Assembly (NCBI GenBank): GCA_003996215.1
Contig: QJPP01007528.1
Coordinates: 22,501 to 86,500 of the forward strand
Source: Jaltomata sinuosa
Taxonomy: Eukaryota > Streptophyta > Magnoliopsida > Solanales > Solanaceae
Direction: 5' to 3'
Length of the DNA stretch: 64,000 bases
Shown: one piece after another, positions 45,581 through 57,500 of the stretch
How positions within the stretch are numbered: position 1 is the first letter of the stretch
How the letters are laid out: each line of letters begins with the position of its first letter
Notes under the pieces: generated by a model
What the model was told of the DNA's origin: nothing
What the model saw: only the letters and a program-made list of their open reading frames with translations
The model's database searches: none
Position numbers and translations under genes: made by a program

Positions 45581-47522
45581 CTAGTTTTACGTCACGTGCG
45601 TTGCACGTGGACCCTAATTAATATAAAAGTGAACAATCTCAAATCATGTGTTAACTTCTTTATTATTCACAAACAATGAGAATTCATATAATTAACCAAT
45701 AGACATAATGACAACAACTAATTCTCTGGAATAAAAAATGTTTGTACTTTATATGTGATTTTGATCAAAATTAAGGAAGGAAATAAAGGGTTAAATTGAA
45801 GGGTGAAAGCCATGAAAAAGCCCTTGAGTCTCATTTGTCAACTTTCTGCAAACCATCAAATTAAGCTCTTCATAAAATTACTTAAAGTTGAAACAATTTA
45901 TCTAATTAATTTTACACATTTTTAGGATTTTTAATTCATGATTAATGAAGAAATGACCATTCATATACAATCAAATGAATTTGGATTATATTAAATTACT
46001 TTTATTTTGCTACTCCTCAACTTGTACACATTCTATAAACACAACAAATTTCTAAAATTTGACAGAACTAAATTTTTTTAAGGGTATAAATGTCCATCAA
46101 CATCATAAGGACACTTTAGCCTATCAACAATTTTAACTTTAGGTTTTTCACTTTTAATTAATATTTCGTGTCTTGTAGTATTAAGTATGTTATAAAAAAT
46201 ATAATATTATGAAATAAATTTTTGAGTAATTTTTTTAGAATAGTCGATGTGGATCATTGCATCATAATTTTCTTGTCGAAATATATCAAAATGATGAAAT
46301 ACGTATGAACCTACGAATATTTATGATCAAATTTAATTAAATATATGTAATATTCACACCTATCTTGATTTTATGAAGTCAAGCATATAATGAAATATAT
46401 TACACCCCGATTTTCACCAAACTTGCATTAAAACTTCAGTTCTTGTAAATTTGGGAACAACCGACAATATTCAACAAAAGAATCTCCTCCAAAGCCATGA
46501 ATTTTCCACCAAAACAAATCATGAGTGCTTGAAAAGGTTACAATTATAATTCTTCATGCCAAATTCGTAAAAAAATTCAAGAGTTTTATGTAATTTTTTA
46601 AAAATAAACACGTAAATATTATTTAAAAATATGTTGGAGAAATAGATAATAAAAGTTAAAAATAAAAAGTGTAAGCAAAAGAAAATGATGAATATACTGG
46701 AAAACTAAGAGTTGATCATATCTTTTTAAAAATTTGTAGATTTTTATTACCCTTTTTAATTTGTATATTTTCATTCCTAAACATACGTAATATAAATGAT
46801 TATTTTGACCTTTTTTTCCTTCACGAGAATAATTAAATGCATAGGGAATAACCCAATAATGAGATCATACTCGTCTCTCTTTTCTAATTTCTAAAAATGG
46901 AGCAAGAAAAGAAATAAAATTAGAGACTTATTATTATGATTGTAATCTGTAACTAAACCAACATATGCAAGAAAAAAATTCAAATTCAAATTCACATCGA
47001 TTTAACATACACGAAAAGTAGTAAACAATTCTAAACAATTACAAAATTATGTATATTAAAAACAAAACAAAAAAAATCGTCACACCCTTTTGTCATGTAA
47101 TCTGTTGCCATGGATGCTGACAACCAAAGCTCTTGGTGATCCAGAGCGCAAAAAGAAGCTTGTAGAAGGGATTTGGAGTTTAATATAAAAAATAAAAAAG
47201 AGACTATACATAGTTTGTGAGAAGTGTGATGGTAAATAGTTGGTAGAAGGGATTTATATATAGAAGATTTGTACCTGAAAAATCAGAAAATCAACTGTCC
47301 ACTGTATATTTATTCATAGTGCATGAATAAGACCACGGTTACATAAAAAATTTCATTAGTTTGAACATACACAACCCTTCAGCTACATATTTAAATATTA
47401 TGATTATATTTTTTAAAAAAATTAAGTAGGGTAATTAAATTTTTTAAAAGGGTTAAAAAGTAATTTAACTTTTAAATTAAGGGCTTCCTACTTTTAAAAT
47501 AGAATAGATAGATAGATAGATA
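45581..47522 (-). mobile_element. Helitron-A (non-autonomous)
   Basis: On the minus strand the 3' end is CACGTGCAACGCACGTG (hairpin, plus 45593-45609), then 12 nt ending CTAG at 45581, followed by T. The 5' end is TCTATCTATC...TATTTTAAAAGTAGGAAGC near 47522, preceded by A. TC start, hairpin plus CTAG end and A/T insertion site are the Helitron hallmarks. The exact 5' base is uncertain by 4-bp steps within the GATA run. No Rep/helicase is present. A short piece near 47105-47170 might be captured gene sequence. Confidence 0.75.
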
Positions 47523-48080
47523 GATATCTATAAGAAATATTATTGATTTATCAACATATATATGATAATTACATTAAATAAAAGTGTATTAGTTGTATTC
47601 TTAAGTAATATTAATGATTGGTTAATTTATAAATTACTAATTACTTTAAGTGAAAGTGCCGTAATGATATCTTCAAAAAATATTATTGATTGTTAGTTTA
47701 TTCGTCAATATTACAATAAGTAGAAGTGTATATGTGATATTCTTAATAAAATAATACTATTAACTAATTGGTTAACTTACACATTAATAGTTTAACTAAG
47801 TGAAGTATATTTATGTCATTTTTAAGAATATTATTGACTAATTAACTTATAAATTAATAATTACACTAAGTAGAAGTGCATTAGTGATATTATTAAGTAA
47901 TGTTACTGATTGATTAACTCATCTTTTAATAATTATATCAAGTAGAAATGTATTAGTAATATATTAAGAAATATTATTGATTGATTAATATACTTATGAT
48001 AATAACAATATATAAAAGTGCATTTTTATGTCCTCCTCTTTGTATTTACTTGTTTAGATATTAATAAGAATAATTAACTC

Positions 48081-48672
48081 AGATAGCCGTCTATATAAAA
48101 TTTAAACTTAAAATAGACATACTTTATTTTGATAACCTCATTATAACCAACTTCCACATGTTATTTATTTTTTATTTTGATTCTATCCACGCATTTGTAG
48201 GGATAAGAATATGTATAAATCTTAGTTATATTTATATCCCTTAAACAAGATAAATTAAATAGTTTTTATTTATTAAATAATTATAGGAATATATTTAGTG
48301 TATAATTAATGTATGTTACTTGTAAACATTATTATACATAGATATATAATGTATAATTGATGAATAATTACTACATAATATATGTATAATTTATATATAT
48401 GTCTTATACATTAATTATATATTTTTTATACACTAAATATAGACCTATAACCATTTAATTTATCTTTTTTAAAAGAATATAATATAAATAAGATTTGTAC
48501 TTATCTTTATCCTTATAAGTACGTGAATAAAATCAAAATCCTATAATTACTACAACTATGCAGCCTGGCTAATAAAAATAAAACAACATAGAAAAGTTGG
48601 TTATAATGGGATTATTAAAATAAAATATGACTATTTTGAGTTTATAACTTATATGAACGGCTATTTGAATTG
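48081..48672. mobile_element. Foldback-type MITE with long inverted ends
   Basis: The left arm AGATAGCCGTCTATAT (48081) through ATTATAACCAACTT pairs with the right arm ending at about 48672 over about 75 bp. It lies inside the 72-bp minisatellite array. Confidence 0.7.
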
Positions 48673-49032
48673 TTTTCCCTAAATAAATAGGATATGGGTC
48701 AAAGTCAACTTCCCCCCCTCCCCCTCCCTCCTAATCCCCCCACTCAAGGTGGCTTTAAAAAATAAAAATATAAAAGTGAATTAGTGATATTTTCAAATAA
48801 TATTACTGATTAATTAACTTATAAATTGATAATTACAATAAATAGAAGTGCATTAATAATATCCTTAAGAAATATTATTGACCAATTAACCTACGTCAAT
48901 AACTACAAAGTAGAAACGTATTCGTGATTTTCTTAACAAATGTTACTGATTGATTACTCTATAAGTTTATAATTATACTAAACGAAAAGTATTAGTGGCA
49001 TGCTTAAGAAATATTATTGAGGACTAACGTAT

Positions 49033-49297
49033 ATTTTCTCCTTTCCTTTTTACGTGTCACTTTTTGTTTTACAAGAGTCAATTTAACTAATCTTCGGAGT
49101 TAACATGTTTTATGTTGAATTAATTTTTAATTTAAAATTTAAAAGTTCAAAAACTATACAAATATACTATAAGATGTAATGTAATTCTTTTCATATTAAT
49201 ATGATAAAAAAATGCATCTTAAAACGTCGGTTAAAGTCAATTCAGTTTGACTCCAAAAAAATAAAACGTAACAAGTAAAAGAAAATGGAGGAAGTAA
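49033..49297. mobile_element. Stowaway-like MITE (degraded)
   Basis: The ends TTTTCTCCTTTCCTTTTTAC and, at the right, AGTAAAAGAAAATGGAGGAAG are inverted, with TA on both sides. The internal GAGTCAATTTAACT and AGTCAATTCAGTTTGACTC are also inverted. Confidence 0.7.
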
Positions 49298-49714
49298 TAA
49301 TTATAAGTGCATTAATAATATCATTAATTAATATTAGTGATTGATTAACCTATATTTAACAAATTATAAGTATATCAACTAGAAGTGTAGTAGTTAAAAA
49401 ATTGTAAGGATTTATTTGGGTTAAATCCTTAAAATAAGAAAAGCTTGGGATTGTACATGTAGTTTTTAGTTGCCTTCCCGTCGTGGTATAGTACTGGTTG
49501 TGGTGGGAGTTTGGGGAGATGCAGTGACCACATTACAGGTGGTTCATTTGGGGAAAAAATGTTTCTTGGTGGGACAGATAAAAAAGCTTAGTGTAACTTA
49601 GTTTTAGTTATATAATTTGTTAATAAGCTGTTCAATTTGTTAATTATTCAAGTTATTTTAATTTAAGTTGCAACATCTGCTAATTTTTTAAGTTGTACTC
49701 ACTGTTATTTATAC

Positions 49715-51063
49715 ACTAGTTTCTGGCCCCAAAATACTTATAAAATTTATCTTGCAAATAATTAATTTTAAATGATCCACATATCTTAACTTTCTTTGAG
49801 CTACAAAAGTAATAATTCAAAATGTACAAAACATAAAATAAAAAACTCCTAATCCGAAGTTAGAAGATCTTATTAATCTGATAATATTTTAGTGACATAT
49901 ATACTACTTTAATTTAAAGATAAATACATACCCAAATATATGTAAGGAAATCAATATAACAAAAATATTTACCTCATAAAATTAAAAATTATGCATGAAA
50001 AATAAAAATTAAATTTATACACTTTCAATAATCCAATGTTATTATAAGTTATATGAATTTTCCTTCAACCCAAATACATAAATATTAGAAAAATAACAAA
50101 TAAGTAAAATGAAAAGGAGATGATTATATAGTCGTTATTGTGAAGCATACAAAAGGAAATATTACTTTGCATCTGAAAAATATTAGTACATCAATCAAAA
50201 CCCATAAATACAAAAACAATAAGCTATCATTTTTATACTTCATAAGTATTTGAAATTGAAGATAATGGAGAGGAAGAACAAAGTTAACAAAAGAAGAAGT
50301 TGTGAAAGACTATATCATTAAAAACTATAACCCATAAATAAACACGACTTAAAGAAAGGAGAAAACTGGAACAAGCAAACAATATAGCTAGTACCTGTAT
50401 TTTTCATTTCGGAAAAGAAAAGTACCTCTATTTTTCACAATTTCTTGGAGTGGCCTTCTAAAATATCTCTTCTTACCTATGAAAAAAAGGTCAAAGCAAT
50501 GAATAAAACTTAAACATAAAGAAGATGAGATGATGAAATGTAAATGTTGTTTTTCAATTTGTGTTTATTTATGGGTTATAGTTTGTTTGCCGAAACTCCT
50601 CGTACCGAAACTAAAAACAACCCATAGTTATGGCAATTAAAAATAACCCATAAGCAAACAATACAGCCTCTATCAAAATGAAAAACTCAAAACAATATAG
50701 CTAATACGTGTTTCTTTAATTTGTTTTCATTTCGGTAAGATGAAACTGGGCAAATGCAAATGTGGATAGGACTCCACATTTCACTGTTGAGTTTATAAGA
50801 AGTTAGAGCATGTGAAAAGATGGTGACAAATTCAAACTCAATAATTAGGGGAAGATGTAAGAGTTTTTTAACATATAATAATAACTAAAAAAATTTATAA
50901 TGTCATAATTAAGCAATTAAAGTGTAACTCTTGGACTTCAAATTCTGTCATTATGTAATTAAAATATTAATATTTAATCAGATTTTAATTTAGTGAAGGG
51001 CAAAATGGTAATCTAACTTTGCACTTTGGAGCTTCCCACTTTTAATATAAAATATAAATATGA
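49715..51063 (-). mobile_element. Helitron-B (non-autonomous)
   Basis: The minus-strand 5' end TCATATTTATATTTTATATT continues AAAAGTGGGAAGC, like Helitron-A. The 3' end is GGGGCCAGAAACTAG (plus 49715-49729) followed by T. The A and T flanks are correct. A clear 3' hairpin is not visible, so this call is weaker. It sits just upstream of the CACTA transposase start. Confidence 0.6.
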
Positions 51064-51065
51064 TG

Positions 51066-51546
51066 TAGATGGAAAATGAACATCGTAGATGAATGTATGA
51101 TAGGAGTTTTCCTGATCTTGCGGGGGTTGCGATAAGAATTTTTTTAAACAAGCCAATTTATTTTGTCAATCAGACGGGACAATCAGGTGTCCTTGTACGA
51201 ATTGTAATTGTAGAAAGTGGTTAAAATCGGAAGATGTTAAGGCTGAGAAAGCCTGTGGGTCGTGTTGAGGTTGAGAATACTTTAGATGTTGCATACCAAC
51301 ATGACATTTCCAGTGTTCAAGAAACAGTGGATAGGGAATTAGAAAATGAATTGGAGCATCCTGACCACATATATGAAGAAATTGATCTCGAGGAAGAAAC
51401 TTCCATGGAAAATGATGAAGAACTATGAGTACTCTTCATACAATGAGTATTCTTCTGATGAGGAAGATTCGGCAGACTGTAGTGAAACAAGTGAAAGCGA
51501 AGAGGAAGAGTTACATGTTCAAAATGCAACAAGCGAGGAGGATTAA
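51066..51546 (+). pseudogene. CACTA transposase N-terminal remnant (transposase-associated domain)
   Basis: ATGGAAAATGAACATCG at 51069 encodes MENEHRR, then a stop where Trp is expected, then MYDRSFPDLAGV. In another frame IRCPCTNCNCRKWLKSEDVK follows (about 51177-51236). WMYDR followed by CPC..C.N is the transposase-associated domain at the start of TnpD-type CACTA transposases. The acidic frame at 51234-51546 (EDPHIYEEIDLEEE-like, then SDEEDSADCSETSESEEEE) would follow. No DDE catalytic part remains. The Trp stop and frameshifts make it non-functional. Confidence 0.65.
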
Positions 51547-52430
51547 CTCCTCATCCTCAATGAGTTCATGGTATATATACTTCGGATCACAAAATTGATT
51601 AAATGCCCCAAAATCTCCCAGTTAGCGAAAAGGATACTTTAAGCATTTTTTATGTTACCATGTATTGCTTATAACTTTTGAGGTTTATAGCGAAAAGTTG
51701 CCTCGTTCTCCATCCCCTAGCTCTGATGATGATGAGGGGGATGGAATGGAGCATTAGGTGTTAGTTGTTATTTTAGTTTTGGATTGTTTTGAACTCTAGT
51801 AGGTTCTTTTGATATACTTGTTTGCATAATGTTTAAGTTGGATGAATTTGCATGATGTTTGGTTGCTTAATTTTAATGTTTGAATTGTTTCGGAAGTATT
51901 TTTTTATTGTTTTGCTGGTTGTTATTGATTGTATATTGTCTATTTAAATTTTTTATTTGACAGGTGGTGCAGTAAAAAGAAGGCACTGCCTGATAAACAA
52001 TACCAAAATTAGTGAGGGATATCCCTCAAAGTATCCAAATGTCAAATTATTTTTTTATTTAGCTTAGCAAGGGATTTCTCTCAGTATATTTAAATTTATA
52101 GTTGTTATTAATTTTCACATATCAAGGGCCGTCCCTCACTAAATAATTTATCAATATTATATATATTTTTAATATAGCGTGGAACGTTCCTCACTAAATA
52201 ATATATTAATATGATATGTATTTTTAATACAGTGTCGGATGTCCCTCGCTAAATTTTTATTTTTTCCTGGAAGTGGTGGCAACTTTGCGAGGGACTCCTT
52301 CACTAAATATTAGCAAGGCTCAAATTAGCCAGACACTTTTTATAGCGAGGGCTGCCGTCACTAAATCCTGATTATTGAGGGACATCCCCCACTAAATTGC
52401 ATGGCTAAAACAAGATTTTTTATTAGTATA

Positions 52431-52879
52431 TCAGGTACATGGACGAGTCCTTGCAGGCTACAGCCCAGGAAGCTACCAGTCGATCCACTACCAAACCAGG
52501 ATAGGTGTCATTCCTCACATTGGCAAAATTCTTAGAGCATAGCTGGCCTAGTGCCATATTTTGTACACTATAAATAGTGACCTTAATTCACTTGTAGAGG
52601 GAGGCCGCTTCCAACTCCATTCTCCACTCCTCCTCCCGCATTCTCAATATCAATACAAGTATTGCTTGCTCCTTAAGCTTTGTTACTATTCGTAACTGTT
52701 CAATACTGTTTTGTTCTTTAATATCTCTCGGAGGCTTGATTCTGTTCTCGTCTGCTTTCCAGAACGTCCTCGCATAATCTAGTTTGCACACTTACTTGTT
52801 TGCTATTGTGTATTTGCCGTTACGCAATGTCTTTCATTTACTATTATCTTTCTTTGGTGATCGAACACACTAAAGACTC
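52431..52879 (+). other. Possible LTR fragment
   Basis: CTATAAATAGTGACC near 52569 is followed by CT-rich leader-like sequence and TCTCAATATCAATACAAGT, the pattern of an LTR R-U5 region. No partner copy or ends were found. Confidence 0.3.
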
Positions 52880-54215
52880 ACTAGAAATCTGATCAAGGGA
52901 AGAACATGCTTTAAACATTATCCATTTCCCTTCACTTACCTAGATATCCTATTTACTCTGGAAAAAAAAAAGAATCAGCAACAAGGTTAATGATTGGAAG
53001 GACAAATTCCTAAGCGTAGGAGGAAAATTTGTTCGTATTAAACAAATTTTGCAATCCCAACCACTCCATATTTTTGCAGCTCTTACAGCTCCCAAACTGC
53101 TCTAAATGTTATGGTAAACTGCTTGATTTCAAGACCCTACAAGATATTAGTAACTCTTTCAATTCTAAAAGATGGTGGAGAATTAGGACAATACAATTTA
53201 TATGAGCTGACTACTTGAAAGCCAAGTACTACCCCAGGAGCAACATCATTTCTAAGATTCCCTGCAATAAGGACTCCTCGGCCTGGAAGAACATGGTCAC
53301 AATCAGAAATAGCATGGACGGATGCAAATCAACAAGGGCAATTCCTTACTTTGGTGGGATAATTGGATCAATCAATGATAGTCTATTACAGATCCAAATA
53401 GCAAGCCAGGAAATGATCAAGTCAACCAACTTATACAGAACATCTGTTGGAACTCTCAGAAGATCAGGACCACTGTGCTTGATCACTTACTTGATGTCAT
53501 CATGAATGTGGACATTGGAAGTGTATATTCAGATGACCAGGCCATCTGGAAACTCACTCCTAATGAATGTTTCTCTTGTGCGTCTGCTTATAATTATTTC
53601 AAAGAAAAGAAAACTGTGGTACCAAATTATGCTAAAATCTAGACTAAAGAGCTCCCTTTTAAAACCTCCTTCTTTAAGCGGAGGCTAGTGAAGAACATAC
53701 TCCCTATAGATAAAAGCATAACTAGATTTAATATTAACATTAACAACAATTGTTCTTATTGCAGGGTTCAAAGAGATGAAGATGTTTCACATGTTCTTCT
53801 CAATAATGACACAACAAAAAGAGTATGGAACAAGATAGCTTCTCCAATGGGAATAAAAAACAGTGGCACAAGCATCACTCAATATACTTATGGCAATGGT
53901 GGAATATCATCCCCAAGAATTTGGTGCATCGATCAATACATATTGGATGTCACTCCTAGGCTGGTGTGTTTGCAACTATGAAAAAGTAGACGTGCCAAGA
54001 GATATGATCAGAAGAACTCCAGTATTATCAGATGCTATTTCAAGTCAAAGCTACAACGGGAAGGAAATGTAGTACAATAGACAATACCTAGGACCGGAAT
54101 ACAGTATAACAGATACCTGAGAATTACAAGACAACCATCAGTAGCACCATAATTCAGTGGCGCAAACCACAACTCAACAAATGAAAATTGAACACAGATG
54201 GAAGCTTTATGCTCA
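52880..54215 (+). pseudogene. LINE-B fragment: RT thumb, zinc-binding region, RNase H start
   Basis: VNDWKDKFLSVGGKFVRIKQ at about 52990 and MKAKYYPRSNIISK at 53215 match the part of LINE ORF2 after the RT catalytic site. KTSFFKRRLVKNILPIDKSI then CSYCRVQRDEDVSHVLL (about 53665-53810) form the zinc-binding domain with C..C and H. KLNTDGSFMLK near 54190 is the start of RNase H, where similarity stops. Several stops separate the pieces. The strand is opposite to the first LINE. Confidence 0.8.
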
Positions 54216-54768
54216 AGGACGTCAAAAAACGTCTTTCAATTATTTCATGTTTGATTGGTCTTAATATTTTCTTTAGTCCTTAAAAATTAGAAAAATAACT
54301 TTCCTAGAAGGAGATAGAACAACTAGTTCCATAAACGACGTTCCATGTTAATTTTCTCCTCTCCCACCCTCACCCCGCCTACGACACCCATCCCCACCTC
54401 CAACCCATATATATTACTTATCTAAATTATACATAAATATTTTTAGAACAATCTATATGTCAATCTAAAATGTTGCGTTCAGATGAACTTAGTGTCAAAG
54501 TACTGTGATCTAGCCTGAGTACGCCCAAACTAAACCGGATACCATGTTATTGGAGAAAAATCACAATGCGTTAATATTGAGTGTTACATATTTTTCCAAA
54601 ATAACTAATTAAAGACCTGTGAAGTGGGGCAGGAATAGTGTCAAAAGATATATATGTGTAATCAAGAAGGCCAACTATATATGTAGTAGTAATAAAAGAG
54701 GGAGAGTAGTAGTGTTTGTATATAGATGCACTAAACAATAGCTAGCTAATTAGAACTAGCTAGAGCAT
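54216..54768. other. Unassigned sequence
   Basis: No gene. A GCTAGCTAATTAGAACTAGCTAG stretch near 54740 resembles one at 61866. Confidence 0.35.
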
Positions 54769-56053
54769 TGTAATGATCGGGTCCGTCGTTACGGGTAGTC
54801 CAATCGTGCCAAGTTTTAGAGTTAGAAAACTCCGAATTTGGGGGTTTGAAATTCTGGGCTAGGCTTGCCTTGGCCGGTTTTGGAGCGAGGTAGAGTCTAG
54901 GAAAATTTGGGTAAGGATTGGTCTTTGTGTCTTGCTTTGAGCTAGTTTTTCAAGTAGCCAAGACATAAAGGAGTCCGGGGGACTTTTCAGAATCACATTT
55001 GGGTAGGTAGAACTCCCAAAATCTCGTTTGACGTGAAGGGGTTGTTTCGGGTTGCCGGGGAGAGCAAGTGTGTTGTAAAATGACCAAAACTGGGAATTTT
55101 TCGGACCTTCTATCCATGACGGGCGCAACCGCGCGCGATAGCGGTGGAAATTACCGCTATAGCGGCGATCAAAGAGCGGTCAACCTACTTAAGACCGCTA
55201 TAGCGGCAGCCTACCGCTATAGCGAGCCAATTGGATTTTAATGCAGAAATGGCTCCCAAAACATTCAGTTTTTTACAATTTCGTTGTGGGAGAAGGGCTA
55301 GGCGACAAAATTCTTCCCCAAGGTAAGGTTTTCGTCCCCCAATCTTTGTATTACATTTCCTATGCGGTAGAATTGCTAGGAGGAAATTTGGAAAATGTTA
55401 GAATAACCTAGGGATGGTGGAATTCGGGGAAATAAGGGGATTTCAAGCATGTGTGTTCTTGGGTATGGATTAAAGTACATTATTATGATCATAGGTTGTT
55501 TAATTCCCTGTTTTATCCGTAAAAATGATAGAACTAGGAAAATTAACAGTGGAAAAGCCCGGGAAAAGGGTGGGATGATCATGGGTGGCCTGGGGTTTGG
55601 GGATTTGGTATAATCCGGGTAATGTACAGGCCTTGTGTGTTAATTGTATGTACTGTGTGTTGTTTTTAGACCAAGAACGAGAGAGGAATCCGGAACACGG
55701 GAAAGCTTGGGTCGAATAGAGCTTGGAACATTTCGAGGTAGGTGATGGCTTATGATTTTCTGTGAATGTGTATATTCATGTACTCATGTCTAAGTGATTG
55801 TATGCATTACATTGCTTAGGGAAGTTGTGTGGAATGTCTAGGTTCCTGTTTACAGTATGTGATTGAACGGTGTTTACTTGTTGGTTTTAGAAGTTGTGTG
55901 TGTTCATATATTGACTGTGGTTTGTTGACATTCGGCTCGGATACCACGCCTGGTACGGGTATAACAAATGATTGACACGAGTACCACGCATGGCACAGGT
56001 ATAACACTTGGTTGGCACGGGTACTATGCCTGGTACGGGTTTACTTTATTGCA
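54769..56053 (+). repeat. Truncated Gypsy-type LTR
   Basis: It starts TGTAATGATCGGGTCCGTCG, a common start of chromoviral LTRs. Inside, ACCGCTATAGCGG-type palindromes recur (55150-55225), and about 47-bp units with CACGCCTGGTACGGGTATAA repeat three times at 55935-56040. No internal region follows and the 3' end is missing; T-rich repeats replace it. Confidence 0.6.
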
Positions 56054-56099
56054 TTCTGCATTGGTTCATTGATTATTTTAGTGCTTGCCATCAAGGCAT

Positions 56100-56187
56100 C
56101 AAAACAACTCTCTCTTGTCATAGTTTTGTTTTCCTTTCTCCTTTCAACCTTTTTCTTTTGGTTTCCTTTTCTCTTAGCTGGCTCCAT

Positions 56188-56224
<37 letters not shown>

Positions 56225-57500
56225 CTTTCTTTTTTGTTTTCGCCAATTGTTTCTCTTAATTTTCCTTTCCTTTTTTGATTAGTTTATCTTCTTTTTTTTT
56301 TGAAAAAAATCTTTTAAAGATAAAAATAAAAAATAAAGTACAAAAGATAAATTGTCACCTAATTATTCTAAACTGTGAAAAATATAGAAAAATAAAATAA
56401 TTAGACTACAATCATAAATAACTAAGAAAAATGTTGAAGTCACTAACATATTGATCTAAATTAATAGAAACTATATTTTATAATCTCACCTTCTTTTCTA
56501 ATGGTTTTGTTTTTTTTTTTAAAAAAAAATCTTTTTTTAACCCCTCGCTAAGAGCTTTCATCTCATTTTATTTCTTTAGTGACTCGAACATATAATCTTA
56601 GAATTAGAGGTGAGGAGTGCTAACCACTAAAGCAACTTCCTCTTGTCATGATTTTGTTTTTTTTTTTTTTTTTCCTTTCATCCCTTTTTTTGTGGTTTTC
56701 TTTTTTCTTAGCTGGCTGTTTTTTTTTTGTGCTTTCCTTTTCTTTTAGCTGGCTCTATTTTTTTTGTTTTCTTTTCTATTTTCGTCAATTGTTTCTCTTA
56801 GTTTTCCTTTCCTTTTTTGATTAGTTTATCTTCTTTTTTTTTTAAAAAACTTTTAAAGCTAAAAATGAAATACAAAGATAAATTATCACCTAACTATTTT
56901 TAGACTACGAAAAAAAAAAAATTAGATAATAATAAATAATTAAGAAAAATGTTAAAGTCCAAACTTATTTGTTAAAAATCTAAATTAATGAAAAATATAT
57001 TTTATAATATCACCTTCTTTTCTAGTGATTTCGTTCTTTTTTTAATTCTTTGCTAAAAGCACCCTTTTTACTCCTTTGATGATTTAAACTTACAATTTTA
57101 GAGTTGAAAGTGAGGAGTGTTTATCATTAGAGCAACTTCATCTTATCATAATTTTGTTTTCTTTTTTCCTTTCATCCTTTTTCTTTTTGGTTTCCTTTTC
57201 TCTTAGCTGGCTTTGTTTTTTCTTTTGTTTTCTTTTCTGTTTTCATCGTTTGTTTCACTTAATTTTTCTTTCCTTTTTTGGTTAATTTATATTTTCCTTT
57301 TTTTGTCTCTTTCTTTTCTTTTTTATAAAATTCTTTTAAAGAAAAAAATTAAGTACAAAGATAAAATTATCACCTAACTATTTTAAGACTATGAAAAATA
57401 AAAAAAATAAAAAATTTGACCATATTAATAAATAATCAAAAAAATGTTAAAGTCACTAACTTATATATTAAAATCTAAATTAATAAAAAATATATATATA
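56100..57500 (-). repeat. T-rich tandem repeat, three units of about 510-530 bp, with SINE-like heads
   Basis: Blocks beginning CAACT(T/C)...CTTGTCAT then TTTTGTTTTCCTTTC, TCTTAGCTGGCT and GATAAATT(G/A)TCACCTAA recur from about 56105, 56632 and 57138. Long T runs, such as 56190-56224, vary between units. Each unit ends in a tRNA-like head on the minus strand. The plus ORFs at 56008-56278 are poly-Phe artefacts. Confidence 0.75.
56540..56640 (-). mobile_element. tRNA-derived SINE head
   Basis: Read on the minus strand, GCTTTAGTGGTTAGCAC (plus 56617-56633) fits an A box and ATGTTCGAGTC (56581-56591) a B box about 30 bp downstream. Degenerate copies are near 57040-57140 and at 56090-56110. Confidence 0.55.

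Larger units (their letters stand above)
45290..49420. repeat. About 72-bp minisatellite, split by three insertions
   Basis: Units of the form GTGTATTAGTGATATT, then TTAAGAAATATTATTGATTG, then ATTAACTTATA and AATTATACTAAGTAGAA recur about 14-16 times with a period near 72 bp. They occupy 45340-45580, 47523-48027, 48775-49030 and 49300-49420. Helitron-A, a foldback MITE and a Stowaway-like MITE interrupt the array, and the units resume in phase afterwards. Confidence 0.85.
44346..52430 (+). mobile_element. Degraded CACTA (En/Spm) transposon, host to later insertions
   Basis: The left end CTACTAAAAACTTGGCTA and the right end reversed TACTAATAAAAAATCTTG are related. Both ends carry many subterminal copies of GAGGGAC/GTCCCTC with AGTGAGGG and CCTCACTAAAT (44375-44810 and 52010-52410), a hallmark of CACTA elements. 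A transposase-associated domain lies at 51066-51260. About 3.3 kb of the 8.1 kb is later insertions. Exact termini have drifted from CACTA and no clear 3-bp duplication is seen. Confidence 0.75.

Noticed and set aside
47105..47170. Captured gene exon in Helitron-A
   Set aside because: A short open stretch is present but is too brief to assign to any protein; left as a remark in the Helitron entry.
54730..54765. Homology of GCTAGCTAATTAGAACTAGC to the MLP 3' flank copy near 61866
   Set aside because: The shared part is short and self-complementary, too little to claim a third duplicate.
56008..56278. Two overlapping poly-Phe ORFs
   Set aside because: They are artefacts of a long T run in a tandem repeat.
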